64,000 nucleotides of DNA, taken from assembly GCA_020634395.1 (NCBI GenBank), contig JACKBU010000016.1:1-64000 (forward strand), given 5' to 3'. Under the pieces are notes generated by a model. It made no database searches, was not told the DNA's origin, and worked only from the letters and a program-made list of their open reading frames with translations. Each line of letters begins with the position of its first letter. Position 1 is the stretch's first letter. The stretch is from Ardenticatenaceae bacterium. GTDB lineage: Bacteria; Chloroflexota; Anaerolineae; Promineifilales; Promineifilaceae. Made by a program: the position numbers and the translations under genes. Positions 25,808 through 34,760 of this stretch are shown here, piece after piece.

Positions 25808-26938
25808 ATGTTAGACAAAGTTGCAGACCTGGCCGGACCGGGCATTGGCAATTATGAAGACCTGGCCAAGATCCTCCCCACCGATTACCAATCGGCCCTT
25901 TCCCCCAAAGAAACCCAACTCGCCATCTATGCCGTCAAAGATTACATTGAAGAGAACCTCTGTAAGGAGTTAAACCTGATCCGGGTGCAGGTGCCGCTCA
26001 TTGTCGACACGCAGAGCGGTGTAAACGATTACCTGGACCGCGATGGGTCGCGCACGCCTATCCAGTTCCACATCAACAACGATTACAACCAGCATCCCCT
26101 TGATGCGGAGGTGGTTCAGGCCGCTACGAAGTGGAAGCGTATGGCTCTGGCGCAGTTTGGCATGGAGCCGGGTGAAGGACTGCTGACCGATATGCGTGCC
26201 GTGCGCAAGGATTATTTTTTGGACCATGACCATAGTGTGTACGTGGATCAGTGGGACTGGGAACGCGCGATTACGGCCGTTGACCGCAACCTCGATTTCT
26301 TAACGGCCGTCGTCAAAAAGATCTGGAAAGTCATCAAAGGGGCCGAACAGCACGCCTTCGACCTCTTCCCCGCCCTGCGCGACGATCCGTACCCGGAACT
26401 GCCGGACGAGCTGGTCTTTTTGCACGCCGAGGAAATTCTGGAGCGTTACCCCCATCTGCCGCGCAAAGCGCGCGAGACCGAAATTCTGCAAGAGTTCCCG
26501 GCCATCTTCATCTACGGCATCGGCTGGACATTGGCCGACGGCTATCCGCACGAAATGCGCGCCGCCGACTATGATGATTGGGTGACGGAAACGGTGGAGA
26601 AAAACGGCCGTCTCATGCACGGACTTAACGGTGACATTCTCGTCTGGAACCCGGTTACCCGACGGCGGCATGAACTGTCGTCCATGGGCGTCCGTGTTAA
26701 CAAGCATACCTTGCACCAACAGCTAGAAATCACCAACCAGCTGCACTTCCTGGACATGCCCTACCATCAGGCCATTCTCAACGACGAAATCCCACTGAGC
26801 ATTGGCGGCGGCATTGGGCAGTCGCGCACGCAAATGCTGCTGCTGCACAAAGCCCACCTGGGCGAAGTGAGCGTCACCGTCTGGCCGCAAATCCTCAAAG
26901 ATTTGGGCGCCGAGCGAAACATTTTTGTGTTGGAGTAA
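25808..26938 (+). CDS. asnA: Aspartate-ammonia ligase (asparagine synthetase A)
   Basis: 376 residues. ATG 25808 lies 8 bases after AAAGGAG; an in-frame GTG at 25799 overlaps that site and is rejected. AsnA makes asparagine from aspartate, ammonia and ATP using a class II aminoacyl-tRNA synthetase-like fold. Seen: LIVDTQSGVNDYLDRDG, the KWKRMAL segment, MRAVRKD, SVYVDQWDWE and the C-terminal GGGIGQSRTQMLL motif (about 330-343). Somewhat longer than the enteric enzyme (about 330 residues). It stands alone, followed by a hairpin at 26976-27009. Confidence 0.93.
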   Translation: MLDKVADLAGPGIGNYEDLAKILPTDYQSALSPKETQLAIYAVKDYIEENLCKELNLIRVQVPLIVDTQSGVNDYLDRDGSRTPIQFHINNDYNQHPLDAEVVQAATKWKRMALAQFGMEPGEGLLTDMRAVRKDYFLDHDHSVYVDQWDWERAITAVDRNLDFLTAVVKKIWKVIKGAEQHAFDLFPALRDDPYPELPDELVFLHAEEILERYPHLPRKARETEILQEFPAIFIYGIGWTLADGYPHEMRAADYDDWVTETVEKNGRLMHGLNGDILVWNPVTRRRHELSSMGVRVNKHTLHQQLEITNQLHFLDMPYHQAILNDEIPLSIGGGIGQSRTQMLLLHKAHLGEVSVTVWPQILKDLGAERNIFVLE

Positions 26939-26975
26939 AGAAGGGTGATTGGTTTGCTGGCTGGATAGATTGTTA

Positions 26976-27009
26976 GTTGGTTGGCTGGCTGGATAGTCGG
27001 CCAACCAAC
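26976..27009. terminator. Terminator hairpin after asnA
   Basis: A 10-bp stem (GTTGGTTGGC 26976-26985, complement 27000-27009) with a 14-base loop, followed by TTATTTATT on the plus strand. It is built from repeated TTGGCTGG-like units and ends just before the stop of the converging gene. Confidence 0.55.
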
Positions 27010-27014
27010 CTTAT

Positions 27015-27878
27015 TTATTCGCCCACCAGGGTGATTTCGGTGATCTCCGGCGGGCAGTTATACCGGACTGGCTCGTTGGTCACGCCGATGCCGCGGTTGG
27101 TGTAAAGCCACATGTCGCGCACTTTGTAAAGGCCCATGTCGTATTTGCGGCCCAGATAAGGCAAGACCAGCGCGCCACCCAGGCGCGGGAAGCGCACCTG
27201 CCCGCCGTGGGTATGGCCCGACACCTGCAGAGCAATTCGCGGGTCTCGTGCATAGGTATCGGCCAGGTCCGGCTCGTGCAGCAGCAGAACGACCGGCGCG
27301 CCGCGCGGAGATTGGTCCAGAGCCGCTTCTAAGTCCGGTTTACCCGACCAGCCATCGTCCAGCCCGGCCAGATACAACGTGCCGCTTCCCTGAGTGATCG
27401 GCAGCCCCTGGTTGATCAGTGTTGGCAGGCCGGCTTCGTGCAGGCCTTGTGTGACAACGGCAACGTTGGTCCACAGGTCGTGGTTGCCCATGGCCGCGAA
27501 GACGCCGTGTTTGGCATTCAAACCGGCCAGGATGGGAGCCAGTTCAAAAATAGCGTCTACGTCGCGCCAGACGTAGTCGCCCACCAGCACGACCAGGTCA
27601 GGCTGCAAAGCGTTGGTCAATTCCACAGCCTGGCGGACGAGAGGGGGCTGGGTATACGGCCGTAAATGAAAATCGCCCAGCAGCGCAATCCGAAAGCCGT
27701 CAAAGGCAGCCGCCAGCCCTTTGATGGGCAGCGTTACCTTTTCGATCACCAATTGTTCGGACTCGTTATGGGTGTTGATGTGGTAAGCAGCGGCGGCCAC
27801 AGCCCCACCGAGGGCCAGGGTGCCGGCGGCTAGAAATCTACGACGGCTCATAGGTGTTTCGCGGGGTTGTTCCGTCAT
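27015..27878 (-). CDS. Twin-arginine-exported metallophosphoesterase (YkuE/YaeI-like)
   Basis: 287 residues. The N-terminus has SRRRFLAAG followed by an Ala-rich segment, a twin-arginine signal or anchor. Calcineurin-type metal motifs are complete: GDFHL (about 66), GDYV (about 100), GNHD (about 131), LLHEPD (about 200) and SGHTHGGQ (about 224). Relatives include YkuE-type enzymes with UDP-2,3-diacylglucosamine pyrophosphatase-like sequence. The true substrate is unknown; a lipid or cell-wall phosphoester at the outer membrane face is likely. No clear ribosome site is visible before the ATG. Confidence 0.85.
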   Translation of the reverse strand: MTEQPRETPMSRRRFLAAGTLALGGAVAAAAYHINTHNESEQLVIEKVTLPIKGLAAAFDGFRIALLGDFHLRPYTQPPLVRQAVELTNALQPDLVVLVGDYVWRDVDAIFELAPILAGLNAKHGVFAAMGNHDLWTNVAVVTQGLHEAGLPTLINQGLPITQGSGTLYLAGLDDGWSGKPDLEAALDQSPRGAPVVLLLHEPDLADTYARDPRIALQVSGHTHGGQVRFPRLGGALVLPYLGRKYDMGLYKVRDMWLYTNRGIGVTNEPVRYNCPPEITEITLVGE

Positions 27879-27907
27879 GGATGGAAGGATGGAAGGAGTG
27901 AAAAACG

Positions 27908-27938
27908 AAAACGGCCGTTACGGCGTAACGGCCGTTTT
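27908..27938 (-). terminator. Terminator made of two ACGGCCGT palindrome copies
   Basis: AAAACGGCCGTTA (27908-27920) pairs perfectly with TAACGGCCGTTTT (27926-27938) around the loop CGGCG, whose outer C-G can also pair. On the minus strand it is followed by CGTTTTTC. It lies just after the stop of the holin-like gene. Confidence 0.7.
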
Positions 27939-27964
27939 GTCACGCGCTTACCTTTCCGCCCGGC

Positions 27965-28312
27965 CTAATCATCATCCAGGAACATGCTCAACAGCCAGCT
28001 CACCAGGCTGACAATCACGCTGCCCAGCAGCGCCGGAATGAAACCATCCACCACCAGATAGGAGGTTAACCAGGAGGTCACCCAGAATAAAATGGCATTG
28101 ATGAGCAGGGTGAACAAGCCTAACGTCACCATGATAAGCGGCAGGCTGAATAACTTTACAATCGGCTTGATCAAGCCGTTGATCAGGCCAAAAATAACGG
28201 CCACAACCAGGGTTCCCCAAATGCCGCCTGAGAGGGTAACGCCGCTCAAAATGAGTGAGGCTACCCAGATTGCCAGCCCGTTAATGATGATGCGTAAGAT
28301 TAATTTGACCAC
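27965..28312 (-). CDS. Phage holin family 4 / DUF360-type four-helix membrane protein
   Basis: 115 residues with four hydrophobic helices (about 5-24, 33-52, 57-78, 90-110), glycine- and proline-containing as in the PF04020 group (GLINGLIKPIVKL is characteristic). GTG start supported by AAGGAGACGCTAA. Despite the family name these are ordinary chromosomal membrane proteins of unknown function. Nothing phage-like lies nearby. It ends in an Asp-rich tail (FLDDD). Confidence 0.8.
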   Translation of the reverse strand: MVKLILRIIINGLAIWVASLILSGVTLSGGIWGTLVVAVIFGLINGLIKPIVKLFSLPLIMVTLGLFTLLINAILFWVTSWLTSYLVVDGFIPALLGSVIVSLVSWLLSMFLDDD

Positions 28313-28379
28313 TTAGCGTCTCCTTTTGATAGTGAAATCTCGCCATCCAAAGGCTCCACCTCCACCCGTTAGCCAGTCG

Positions 28380-28580
28380 TCAGGCGCCGCCGGCTTCCTC
28401 GCTGGCCAGCTCTTCTGTTTTTACCATTTCGCGAATGACCACAGCGATTACCAGAACAATGACAAACAGGACGGCAATAACCACGCGCTGCCATCCTGGA
28501 GACAGTTTGCTAAACATCGCTAAATTGAGGGGGGCGCCGCCGTCCACGGCCGTTTCCAGATTCTCGTTTTCTTCGTTCAT
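28380..28580 (-). CDS. Small single-helix membrane protein
   Basis: 66 residues with one membrane helix (about 33-52) and a Glu-rich tail on each side. Real gene: AAGGAGGAATCTG precedes the ATG. An octamer repeat copy inside it gives the residues ETAV. Located between the holin-like gene and the antiporter operon, reading the same way; function unknown. Confidence 0.65.
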   Translation of the reverse strand: MNEENENLETAVDGGAPLNLAMFSKLSPGWQRVVIAVLFVIVLVIAVVIREMVKTEELASEEAGGA

Positions 28581-28646
28581 CAGATTCCTCCTTGATTAAT
28601 AGCTAGCACCTAAGATGATACCATGAAACCGACCGGGGCTGCACCA

Positions 28647-28976
28647 TCACGGAGCCTTATCCGGCCGCAAATCATCGCGCACCGGCTGCTTCATGTGTAG
28701 GCCAATGCGGAAAGCTGCCGACGCCAGCGCATGGCTTGTCACCGGTCCGGCCACCATCAACAAAATAATCAACAAAATGGCCCGTCCCCAGCCCAGGGGC
28801 GTCCAGGCGGCGGCGGCCACCAACAACAGCACCACGCCAAACACGCCCACTTTGCCGGTGGCGTGCAGCCGCGTGTACACGTCCGGTAGGCGCACAAAAC
28901 CCAGCATGCCCACCACCGAAAAGAATGTGCCGGCGATCACGGCCGTTAAAGCCAGCAGCTGCAAAATCGTTTCCAT
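28647..28976 (-). CDS. mnhG: Na+/H+ antiporter subunit G
   Basis: 109 residues from ATG 28976 (a GTG just upstream at 28979 is possible). Three helices, with the MnhG/MrpG signature GMLGFVRLPDVYTRLHATGK. G is the last gene of the seven-subunit Mrp complex, which exchanges cytoplasmic Na+ (or Li+, K+) for protons. A 22-base gap separates it from mnhF. Confidence 0.9.
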   Translation of the reverse strand: METILQLLALTAVIAGTFFSVVGMLGFVRLPDVYTRLHATGKVGVFGVVLLLVAAAAWTPLGWGRAILLIILLMVAGPVTSHALASAAFRIGLHMKQPVRDDLRPDKAP

Positions 28977-28998
28977 CACCTTTTCCCTATCGCCTGTC

Positions 28999-29277
28999 TC
29001 AAAACATGCGCTCGTCGGCTACGTATTTGGCCAGGGCCAGCGTACTGATGAACCCCAGCGCAGCCAGCGCCAGCGCCACGTCGATGTAGATGCTGTCCCG
29101 GCTGATCAGCGCCAGCAGCACCAACACAGCCACAAACAAAGTACTCACCACGTCTACGCCAATCAGGCGGTCCACCACGTTTTCACCGCGCCACACTCGC
29201 CACACCGCCACGGCAATCAGACCCATGTGGATGAGCAGAGAGAGGTACACGGCCGTTAACAATACCGTCGTCAACAT
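28999..29277 (-). CDS. mnhF: Na+/H+ antiporter subunit F
   Basis: 92 residues, three helices, with the MnhF pattern VWRGENVVDRLIGVDVVS and a C-terminal ALAKYVADER. Encoded 12 bases after mnhE. An octamer repeat copy codes for LLTAVYL in its first helix, showing the repeat tolerated inside a membrane segment. Confidence 0.9.
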   Translation of the reverse strand: MLTTVLLTAVYLSLLIHMGLIAVAVWRVWRGENVVDRLIGVDVVSTLFVAVLVLLALISRDSIYIDVALALAALGFISTLALAKYVADERMF

Positions 29278-29289
29278 GCTGCCTGCCCC

Positions 29290-29772
29290 TTACGGAAAAA
29301 TCTTGTTCAGCAGGGCCACACGCAGTTCCTGCGCCTCGGCCACGGCCGTTTCCGCGTGCGCCATGTCCAAAACGTGCGTATACATCACGCCGTCGTCGTC
29401 AATCTCCACCACCATTTCGCCTGGAGCCAGGGTGATGGCGTGGGCGCTCAGCGCCGTGCCCAGCTCCGACTGGCAGCCGGACGGGATGGCGATAATGCCC
29501 GGCTGGATGGGCAGCTTCGGGTCCAGCACAATCCGCGCCACCTGCATGCCGCTGACGACCATGTCGTGGGCCAGCACAAAGATATACCGCAGCACAGCGA
29601 CCACGGCCGTGCCCGCCGCCCGCCAATCCGTCACGCGCCGCTGCGGGCGCAGCAAGGCCAGCACGCCCACTGCCAGCAGCACGCCCACCACAATGTTGCT
29701 CGCCTGCAGATTAGACGTCAGCGCCAGATATACCAGCGTCAGCAGCAAAACGGCCCGCACATAAGAAACCAT
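29290..29772 (-). CDS. mnhE: Na+/H+ antiporter subunit E
   Basis: 160 residues from ATG 29772, which follows TAGGAGGTTGAGA; the longer open frame upstream is antisense or overlapping and is rejected. Typical MnhE: N-terminal helices, then a cytosolic domain with ITLAPGEMVVEIDDDG and YTHVLDM. The start lies 2 bases after the mnhD stop, so translation is probably coupled. Confidence 0.9.
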   Translation of the reverse strand: MVSYVRAVLLLTLVYLALTSNLQASNIVVGVLLAVGVLALLRPQRRVTDWRAAGTAVVAVLRYIFVLAHDMVVSGMQVARIVLDPKLPIQPGIIAIPSGCQSELGTALSAHAITLAPGEMVVEIDDDGVMYTHVLDMAHAETAVAEAQELRVALLNKIFP

Positions 29773-29774
29773 TC

Positions 29775-31259
29775 TCAACCTCCTAGCACCGCGCGTATGT
29801 ATATGGATGGATCGCCTAAAGCGGCGCTGGCCGCCGTGGCCGCGGCCACCAGCGGCTCCGCCCACACGCCTAGGGCCACAATCAGGCCCAGCAGCAGCGC
29901 CGGAGCGACCAGTTGGTCGCCGGCCGGCTTGGTCGTGATGCCCTCGGCCGGAGCCAGCCACCAGATGCGCTGGAAGGCGCGCACGGTGTACATCAACGTA
30001 AAAATGCTGGTCACGCCGATCAGCAGCAGCGACCAGGTGCGCGCAGCGGCGATGCCGCTGTTGAACAGCAGCGCCTTGCTGACGAAGCCGTTGGTCGGCG
30101 GAATGCCGGCCAGGGCCAGGCTGCCCACAAAAAAGAGGAAGCCGGCCGCAGGCAACGGCCGTCCCACGCCCGTCACCACCTCAAAAGCCGCCGATTTCAC
30201 CGACGCGCGGCTGGCAATGTAACCGGCCAGCATCAACATCGCCGCTTTGATCAGGCTGTGGTTGAAGGCAAAAACGATGGCCGCGGCAATGGACAGCGGC
30301 GTGCCCCAGCCAATGCCCACCAGGATGAAGCCGACCTGGGCCAGCGTGGAATAGGCCAGCATGCGCTTGACGTTGTGGGTGCCCAGGGCCGACAGCCCGC
30401 CAAAGATAACACCTACCACGCCCAGCACCAGCAGCACGGCGCGAATGAGCGGCGCCTGGTCGACGAACAGCAGGGTGGTCATCCGCAAGAAGCCATAGAT
30501 GCCCAGTTTCACCACCACGGAGGAGAGCATGGCGCTAACGGCCGTCGGCGCGGCCGTGTGGAAATCCGGCTGCCAGAAGTGGAAGGGGAAAACGGCGCTC
30601 TTCACCATGAAGGTAGCCATGAGGAAGGCGATGCCCGGCAGGAGCAACGGGCGTCCCCCATCCGCCGCCACCCGCGCCGCCAGATCGGCCATGTTTAGTG
30701 TGCCGTAGGCGATGTAGAAGCTGCCCACGGCCAGCAGCATGAAAAACGAAGCCAGCAGGCTGATGTAAAAATACTTGTAGGCGGCTTCCGTGCCGTAGCG
30801 GTCGTCGGACACGGCCGTCAGCACCGTGCCGGAAATCACCAGCAGCTCGGCGAAGACGTACATGTTGAACAGGTCGCCGGTCATCAGCGCCCCGGACAGG
30901 CCAGTCGCCAGGGTGAGAAACAGCGGGAAGAAGGTGGGATACGTCACAACCTTGTCTTTGCTGCCCAGCGCGTAAATCAAGCCCATCACCATCACCAACT
31001 GGGTCGTGACCACAAAAATGGCCGAGAGCATGTCGCCCACCAGCACGATGCCAAACGGCGCCGCCCAGTTACCGGAGTTATACACGAGCGGCTGCCCGCT
31101 CTGCCATACCGTCAGCAGCAGCCACAGGCCGCCCGCCAGCGCCGTCAGCATGGTGCCCAGCGACCAGTATGCCTGCAACGGCCGTTGCTTGCGCAGCAGC
31201 AGCCCCACCATCGCCCCCGTCAGGGGCACCAACACCGGCAGCAAAGCCAGATAGTTCAT
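29775..31259 (-). CDS. mnhD: Na+/H+ antiporter subunit D
   Basis: 494 residues from ATG 31259 (GGAAGGA upstream). About 14 helices of the proton-pumping ND2/ND4/ND5-like family. Seen: KSAVFPFHFWQPDFHTAAPTAV-type loop, the helix with VKRMLAYSTLAQVG, and AFNHSLIKAAMLMLAG. D and A are the two ion-conducting subunits of the complex. Confidence 0.92.
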   Translation of the reverse strand: MNYLALLPVLVPLTGAMVGLLLRKQRPLQAYWSLGTMLTALAGGLWLLLTVWQSGQPLVYNSGNWAAPFGIVLVGDMLSAIFVVTTQLVMVMGLIYALGSKDKVVTYPTFFPLFLTLATGLSGALMTGDLFNMYVFAELLVISGTVLTAVSDDRYGTEAAYKYFYISLLASFFMLLAVGSFYIAYGTLNMADLAARVAADGGRPLLLPGIAFLMATFMVKSAVFPFHFWQPDFHTAAPTAVSAMLSSVVVKLGIYGFLRMTTLLFVDQAPLIRAVLLVLGVVGVIFGGLSALGTHNVKRMLAYSTLAQVGFILVGIGWGTPLSIAAAIVFAFNHSLIKAAMLMLAGYIASRASVKSAAFEVVTGVGRPLPAAGFLFFVGSLALAGIPPTNGFVSKALLFNSGIAAARTWSLLLIGVTSIFTLMYTVRAFQRIWWLAPAEGITTKPAGDQLVAPALLLGLIVALGVWAEPLVAAATAASAALGDPSIYIRAVLGG

Positions 31260-31297
31260 TAAATATCCTTCCAAAGCTGTTAGTCGTTAGCTGTTAG

Positions 31298-31630
31298 CTA
31301 ATTTTTGAGGCCGTTCACTTCGTCCAAATCGGCCGTGTGGTAGCGGGCCGAGATGATGTAGAGCATGGCCAACACAAACGCCGTGCCGCCCATGCTGATG
31401 ACGATAGCCGTCAGAATCAACGCCTGCGGCAGGGCATCGCTGCGCGCGCCGCTGCTCGTCGTATAGGCCGCGGCCACGCCGTCATAAGCGCCCGTACTCA
31501 GCAAAAACAGGTTCACGGCGTTGGCCAGAATCATCAGCCCAATCACCGAGCGAATCACGTTGCGCCGCAGCATCTGAAACACGCCAATGGCAAATAATAA
31601 ACCGACGGAAACGGCCGTTAACAACTCCAT
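31298..31630 (-). CDS. mnhC: Na+/H+ antiporter subunit C
   Basis: 110 residues, three helices, NuoK-like. Conserved NVIRSVIGLMILANAVNL and DALPQALILTAIVIS. Lies between mnhA/B and mnhD in the standard order. Confidence 0.92.
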   Translation of the reverse strand: MELLTAVSVGLLFAIGVFQMLRRNVIRSVIGLMILANAVNLFLLSTGAYDGVAAAYTTSSGARSDALPQALILTAIVISMGGTAFVLAMLYIISARYHTADLDEVNGLKN

Positions 31631-31662
31631 ACCCTAAATCTCCAATCTCCAGTCTCCAATCC

Positions 31663-34548
31663 TTAATCCCTCTCCCGCCCCTCCGGATGCCCCAACGAAT
31701 TGATCATCCGCGCGGCGCTGCCCAACACCGTCAGGCAAATCGCCACCTCAAACAGGAACGAGGTGCTGATGTGAAAACCGGACGGCATAAACGCCCAGCC
31801 GGCCGTAAAGTCATAGTTGCCCAAGAAACTGCCGGTCAGCAGGGCGGCCACCGCGCCGGTGCCGATGGCCAGCAGCACGCCCGCGGCCACAAACGCCGAG
31901 GCACGCAGCCAGGGCAGGCGGCGGCGCGTTTCTTCATAGCCAAAAACCACATACCACAAGGCCACCGCCAGGCTGATAATCACCCCGGCGGTAAAGCCAT
32001 CGCCCGGCTGATCATGGCCGTACATCATCTGCGTGGCCGCCAACACCAGCGACAGGGGCAGCACCACAAAGGCAGGCGCGCGCACAAAGGCCGAGGTGCG
32101 CAGGCCGCCAATACCGTAGGTGGATTGACGGCCGTCGCCCGCCGCCATCTCTTCCTCCTCCACCCGGTTGTCGCCGTGTTTCTGCGCCGCAAAGCGCAGC
32201 AGCGTGTAAATGCCCAGCCCGGCCATGCCAAACACGGCAATCTCTACGGCCGTATCCAGCGCCCGGAAATCCACCACCACCGCCCCCACAATGTCCGACG
32301 CGCCGGTCAGCGCTTTGGCGTTGGCAGCATAATAAGGCGTCACCGCGCTTTCCCGCGGGCGGCTGAGCAGCGCACTCAGCGTGATCAGCGTCACCACCAG
32401 CCCGATGGCCCCGGCCACCACCACATCCCGCGCCAGCGACCAGCCGGAATAGCGGCGAATGGCGGCCACTTCTTGCGCTTTGCGGCGCTGGCGGCGCGGC
32501 AGCCGGGCCAGCGCCAGCACCAAAATCACCACCGCCAAAATGTCCACCACGATCTGCACCAGAGCCACGTCCGGGGCCGGCTCCAATACAAACAGCACCG
32601 CCATGCTCAGCCCGGCTGCGCCAAAGGCCAGCACAGCGTTAAAATCGCGCACCAAAATCACCGTCATCAACGACGCGCCCACCACCAGCAGCAGGGCAAA
32701 CAGGCGCAGCACCACAATCTCGCCGCCAAAGTCCAGGCCGGGCCAGGAGATGGGCAGCACGAAGCGCAGGCTGTTCCAGCCAAAGCCCACCACCAGCAGC
32801 ACGGTGGCGGCAAGCATTAGGTGGAGATACGGCCGTATCCGCCCCTGCTGCAGGCATGTGGCCCACACGCTGGCCCGGTCAATGCCTGCCAGCACCCAGG
32901 CGTACAGCTTGTTGAAGGAGAAATGGGGGAGAACGGCCGTTTGCCACGCGCGTATACGCCACCGCGCTAAAAATATCACCACCCCCAGCGAAATCGCCGC
33001 CAGCGACAGCAAAAACTCCACCGTCAGCCCATGAAACAGCACCGTCGAAACCTTCACCTTCGCACCAAAGGCGGCCTGCGCCGCGCTCGCCAGGAAGGTG
33101 GCCTCCTCCTTTGGCCCGGGCAAAATGCTCAACACCAGCGACAGAACAGCGGGCACAGCCGGAGCCAGCCACATGGCCGCCGGCGCTTCGTGGGCCTGGA
33201 TGGCCGGGTCTTTCGGCCGTCCCATAAACGTTTCCCAGATGAACAGGCCCGCCTGCGCCAGCATCAGCGCCCCAGCCAGCACCGCGCTCCAGCGAATCAA
33301 CCCGGCTACCGCCGGCGGCATATTGGTGATCGTTACCAGCAGCGTTTCCTTGGCCAGAAAGCCGAACAGCGGTGGCAGACCGGCCATCGACAGCGCCGCC
33401 AGTGTCCCCACGACAAACGTGTAGGGCATCACCTTCCGCAGCCCGCCCAGGCGGCGAATATCCCGCGTGCCCGTCTCGTGGTCCACAATCCCGGCCACCA
33501 GGAACAACGCGCTCTTGTAAAACGCATGGGCCACAATGCCGATCACCAGTGCCTTGTATGCTTCCGGCACATCCTGCCCAATCAGCATCATCAACACACC
33601 CAGCTGGCTGATGGTGGAATAGGCCAGCAGCGCCTTGAGATCATTTTGCTTCAGACCCAGGTAAGCGCCCACCAGCATCGTCACGCCGCCAAAAATAGTC
33701 AGCAGCCAGAACCACTCATCGGTAAAACCCAGCGCGGGATTCATGCGGGCCATCAGGTAGATGCCGGCCTTCACCATCGTGGCGGAATGGAGGTAGGCAC
33801 TGGCCGGCGTGGGCGCGCTCATGGCTCCGGGCAGCCAGATGTGGGCCGGCCATTGGGCGCTCTTGGTGAAAGCGCCAAAAGCCACCAGCCCCAGCATCAC
33901 CGGATAAACGGCGCTGTGGCGCAGCACGTCACCGCTGCTAAGAATGGTGCCAAAATCCGTACCGCCGGCGACGTTGCTCACAAACAGCAGCCCGGCCAGC
34001 AAAGCAATGCCGCCGCCGCCCGTGATGAACAGCGCCCGGAACGCCCCATAACGCGCGGCTTCGGATTGTGTTTTGTAAGCTACCAGCAAGAAGGAGAGAA
34101 TGCTGGTCCCTTCCCAAAAGATGAACAACGTCAGCACGTCCCCGGCGGTGACGAGGCCCAACATCGACACCATGAACAGCAGCAGGTAAGCCAGGAAACG
34201 CCATGCACCCTGATCGCCTTTGAAATACTGCCCGGCATACACCACCACCAGCGTGCCGATGAACGTGACGAGCAGGGCAAAGAGGAGGCTGAGGCTGTCT
34301 ACGTACAGACCGAGATTGAGATTGAGGGTGGGCAGCCAGGTCCACTGCCAGGTGAAGACGATTCCTTCGTTGACCTGAGGGACGCGCAGGGCTAGCAAAA
34401 TGGTGGCGGTGAGGGGCGCCAGGGCCAGAAACCAACTTAGCCGGGTGATGTTGAGGCGCCGGTTCAGGGAGGGGAGGCCAAAAACGGCCGCCAGCAGCGC
34501 CGCCGCGCCAATGATCAGGAGGGGTAAGAGGAGCGTTGCATCAATCAT
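31663..34548 (-). CDS. mnhA: Na+/H+ antiporter subunit A fused to subunit B
   Basis: 961 residues. The N-terminal part (about 1-500) is the NuoL-like proton channel (KSAQWPAHIWLPGAM, PTPASAYLHSATMVKAG, the conserved AYSTISQLG helix and HAFYKSALFL). About 605-685 is the DUF4040 MrpA C-terminal module. The end (about 820-955) is MnhB (MMYGHDQPGDGFTAGVI, FEVAICLTVLG). There is no separate mnhB in the operon, so this fusion supplies both. First gene of mnhA(B)CDEFG. Only the 3' half carries octamer copies. Confidence 0.93.
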   Translation of the reverse strand: MIDATLLLPLLIIGAAALLAAVFGLPSLNRRLNITRLSWFLALAPLTATILLALRVPQVNEGIVFTWQWTWLPTLNLNLGLYVDSLSLLFALLVTFIGTLVVVYAGQYFKGDQGAWRFLAYLLLFMVSMLGLVTAGDVLTLFIFWEGTSILSFLLVAYKTQSEAARYGAFRALFITGGGGIALLAGLLFVSNVAGGTDFGTILSSGDVLRHSAVYPVMLGLVAFGAFTKSAQWPAHIWLPGAMSAPTPASAYLHSATMVKAGIYLMARMNPALGFTDEWFWLLTIFGGVTMLVGAYLGLKQNDLKALLAYSTISQLGVLMMLIGQDVPEAYKALVIGIVAHAFYKSALFLVAGIVDHETGTRDIRRLGGLRKVMPYTFVVGTLAALSMAGLPPLFGFLAKETLLVTITNMPPAVAGLIRWSAVLAGALMLAQAGLFIWETFMGRPKDPAIQAHEAPAAMWLAPAVPAVLSLVLSILPGPKEEATFLASAAQAAFGAKVKVSTVLFHGLTVEFLLSLAAISLGVVIFLARWRIRAWQTAVLPHFSFNKLYAWVLAGIDRASVWATCLQQGRIRPYLHLMLAATVLLVVGFGWNSLRFVLPISWPGLDFGGEIVVLRLFALLLVVGASLMTVILVRDFNAVLAFGAAGLSMAVLFVLEPAPDVALVQIVVDILAVVILVLALARLPRRQRRKAQEVAAIRRYSGWSLARDVVVAGAIGLVVTLITLSALLSRPRESAVTPYYAANAKALTGASDIVGAVVVDFRALDTAVEIAVFGMAGLGIYTLLRFAAQKHGDNRVEEEEMAAGDGRQSTYGIGGLRTSAFVRAPAFVVLPLSLVLAATQMMYGHDQPGDGFTAGVIISLAVALWYVVFGYEETRRRLPWLRASAFVAAGVLLAIGTGAVAALLTGSFLGNYDFTAGWAFMPSGFHISTSFLFEVAICLTVLGSAARMINSLGHPEGRERD

Positions 34549-34760
34549 GTGTCAGGTGGAGTGGTGGGTAACGGCCGTTTCCCACATTTTGCACTTATCC
34601 CTATGCCGCCACCGCTGTGCACAGCAGTATGCCGAATTGGTTGCTGATACGTGAAACAGGTCTTTTTATTATTCGTGAAAGCAGGCCATCCGTCAATGCA
34701 AATGACACGTGCCCTGACCAGACAGGCGACTGAAAGCAGCGGCTCTCCCCTACGTTACTT
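34549..34760. other. Intergenic region before mnhA
   Basis: About 210 bases between mnhA (start) and the 3' end of the SDR gene, both minus strand. It holds one octamer copy (34571) and a 12-bp palindrome GCTGTGCACAGC (34614-34625) that could be an operator. No gene. Confidence 0.4.

Noticed and set aside
27965..28312. Prophage indicated by a holin-family protein
   Set aside because: No other phage-like gene is nearby, and this family is widespread on ordinary chromosomes.
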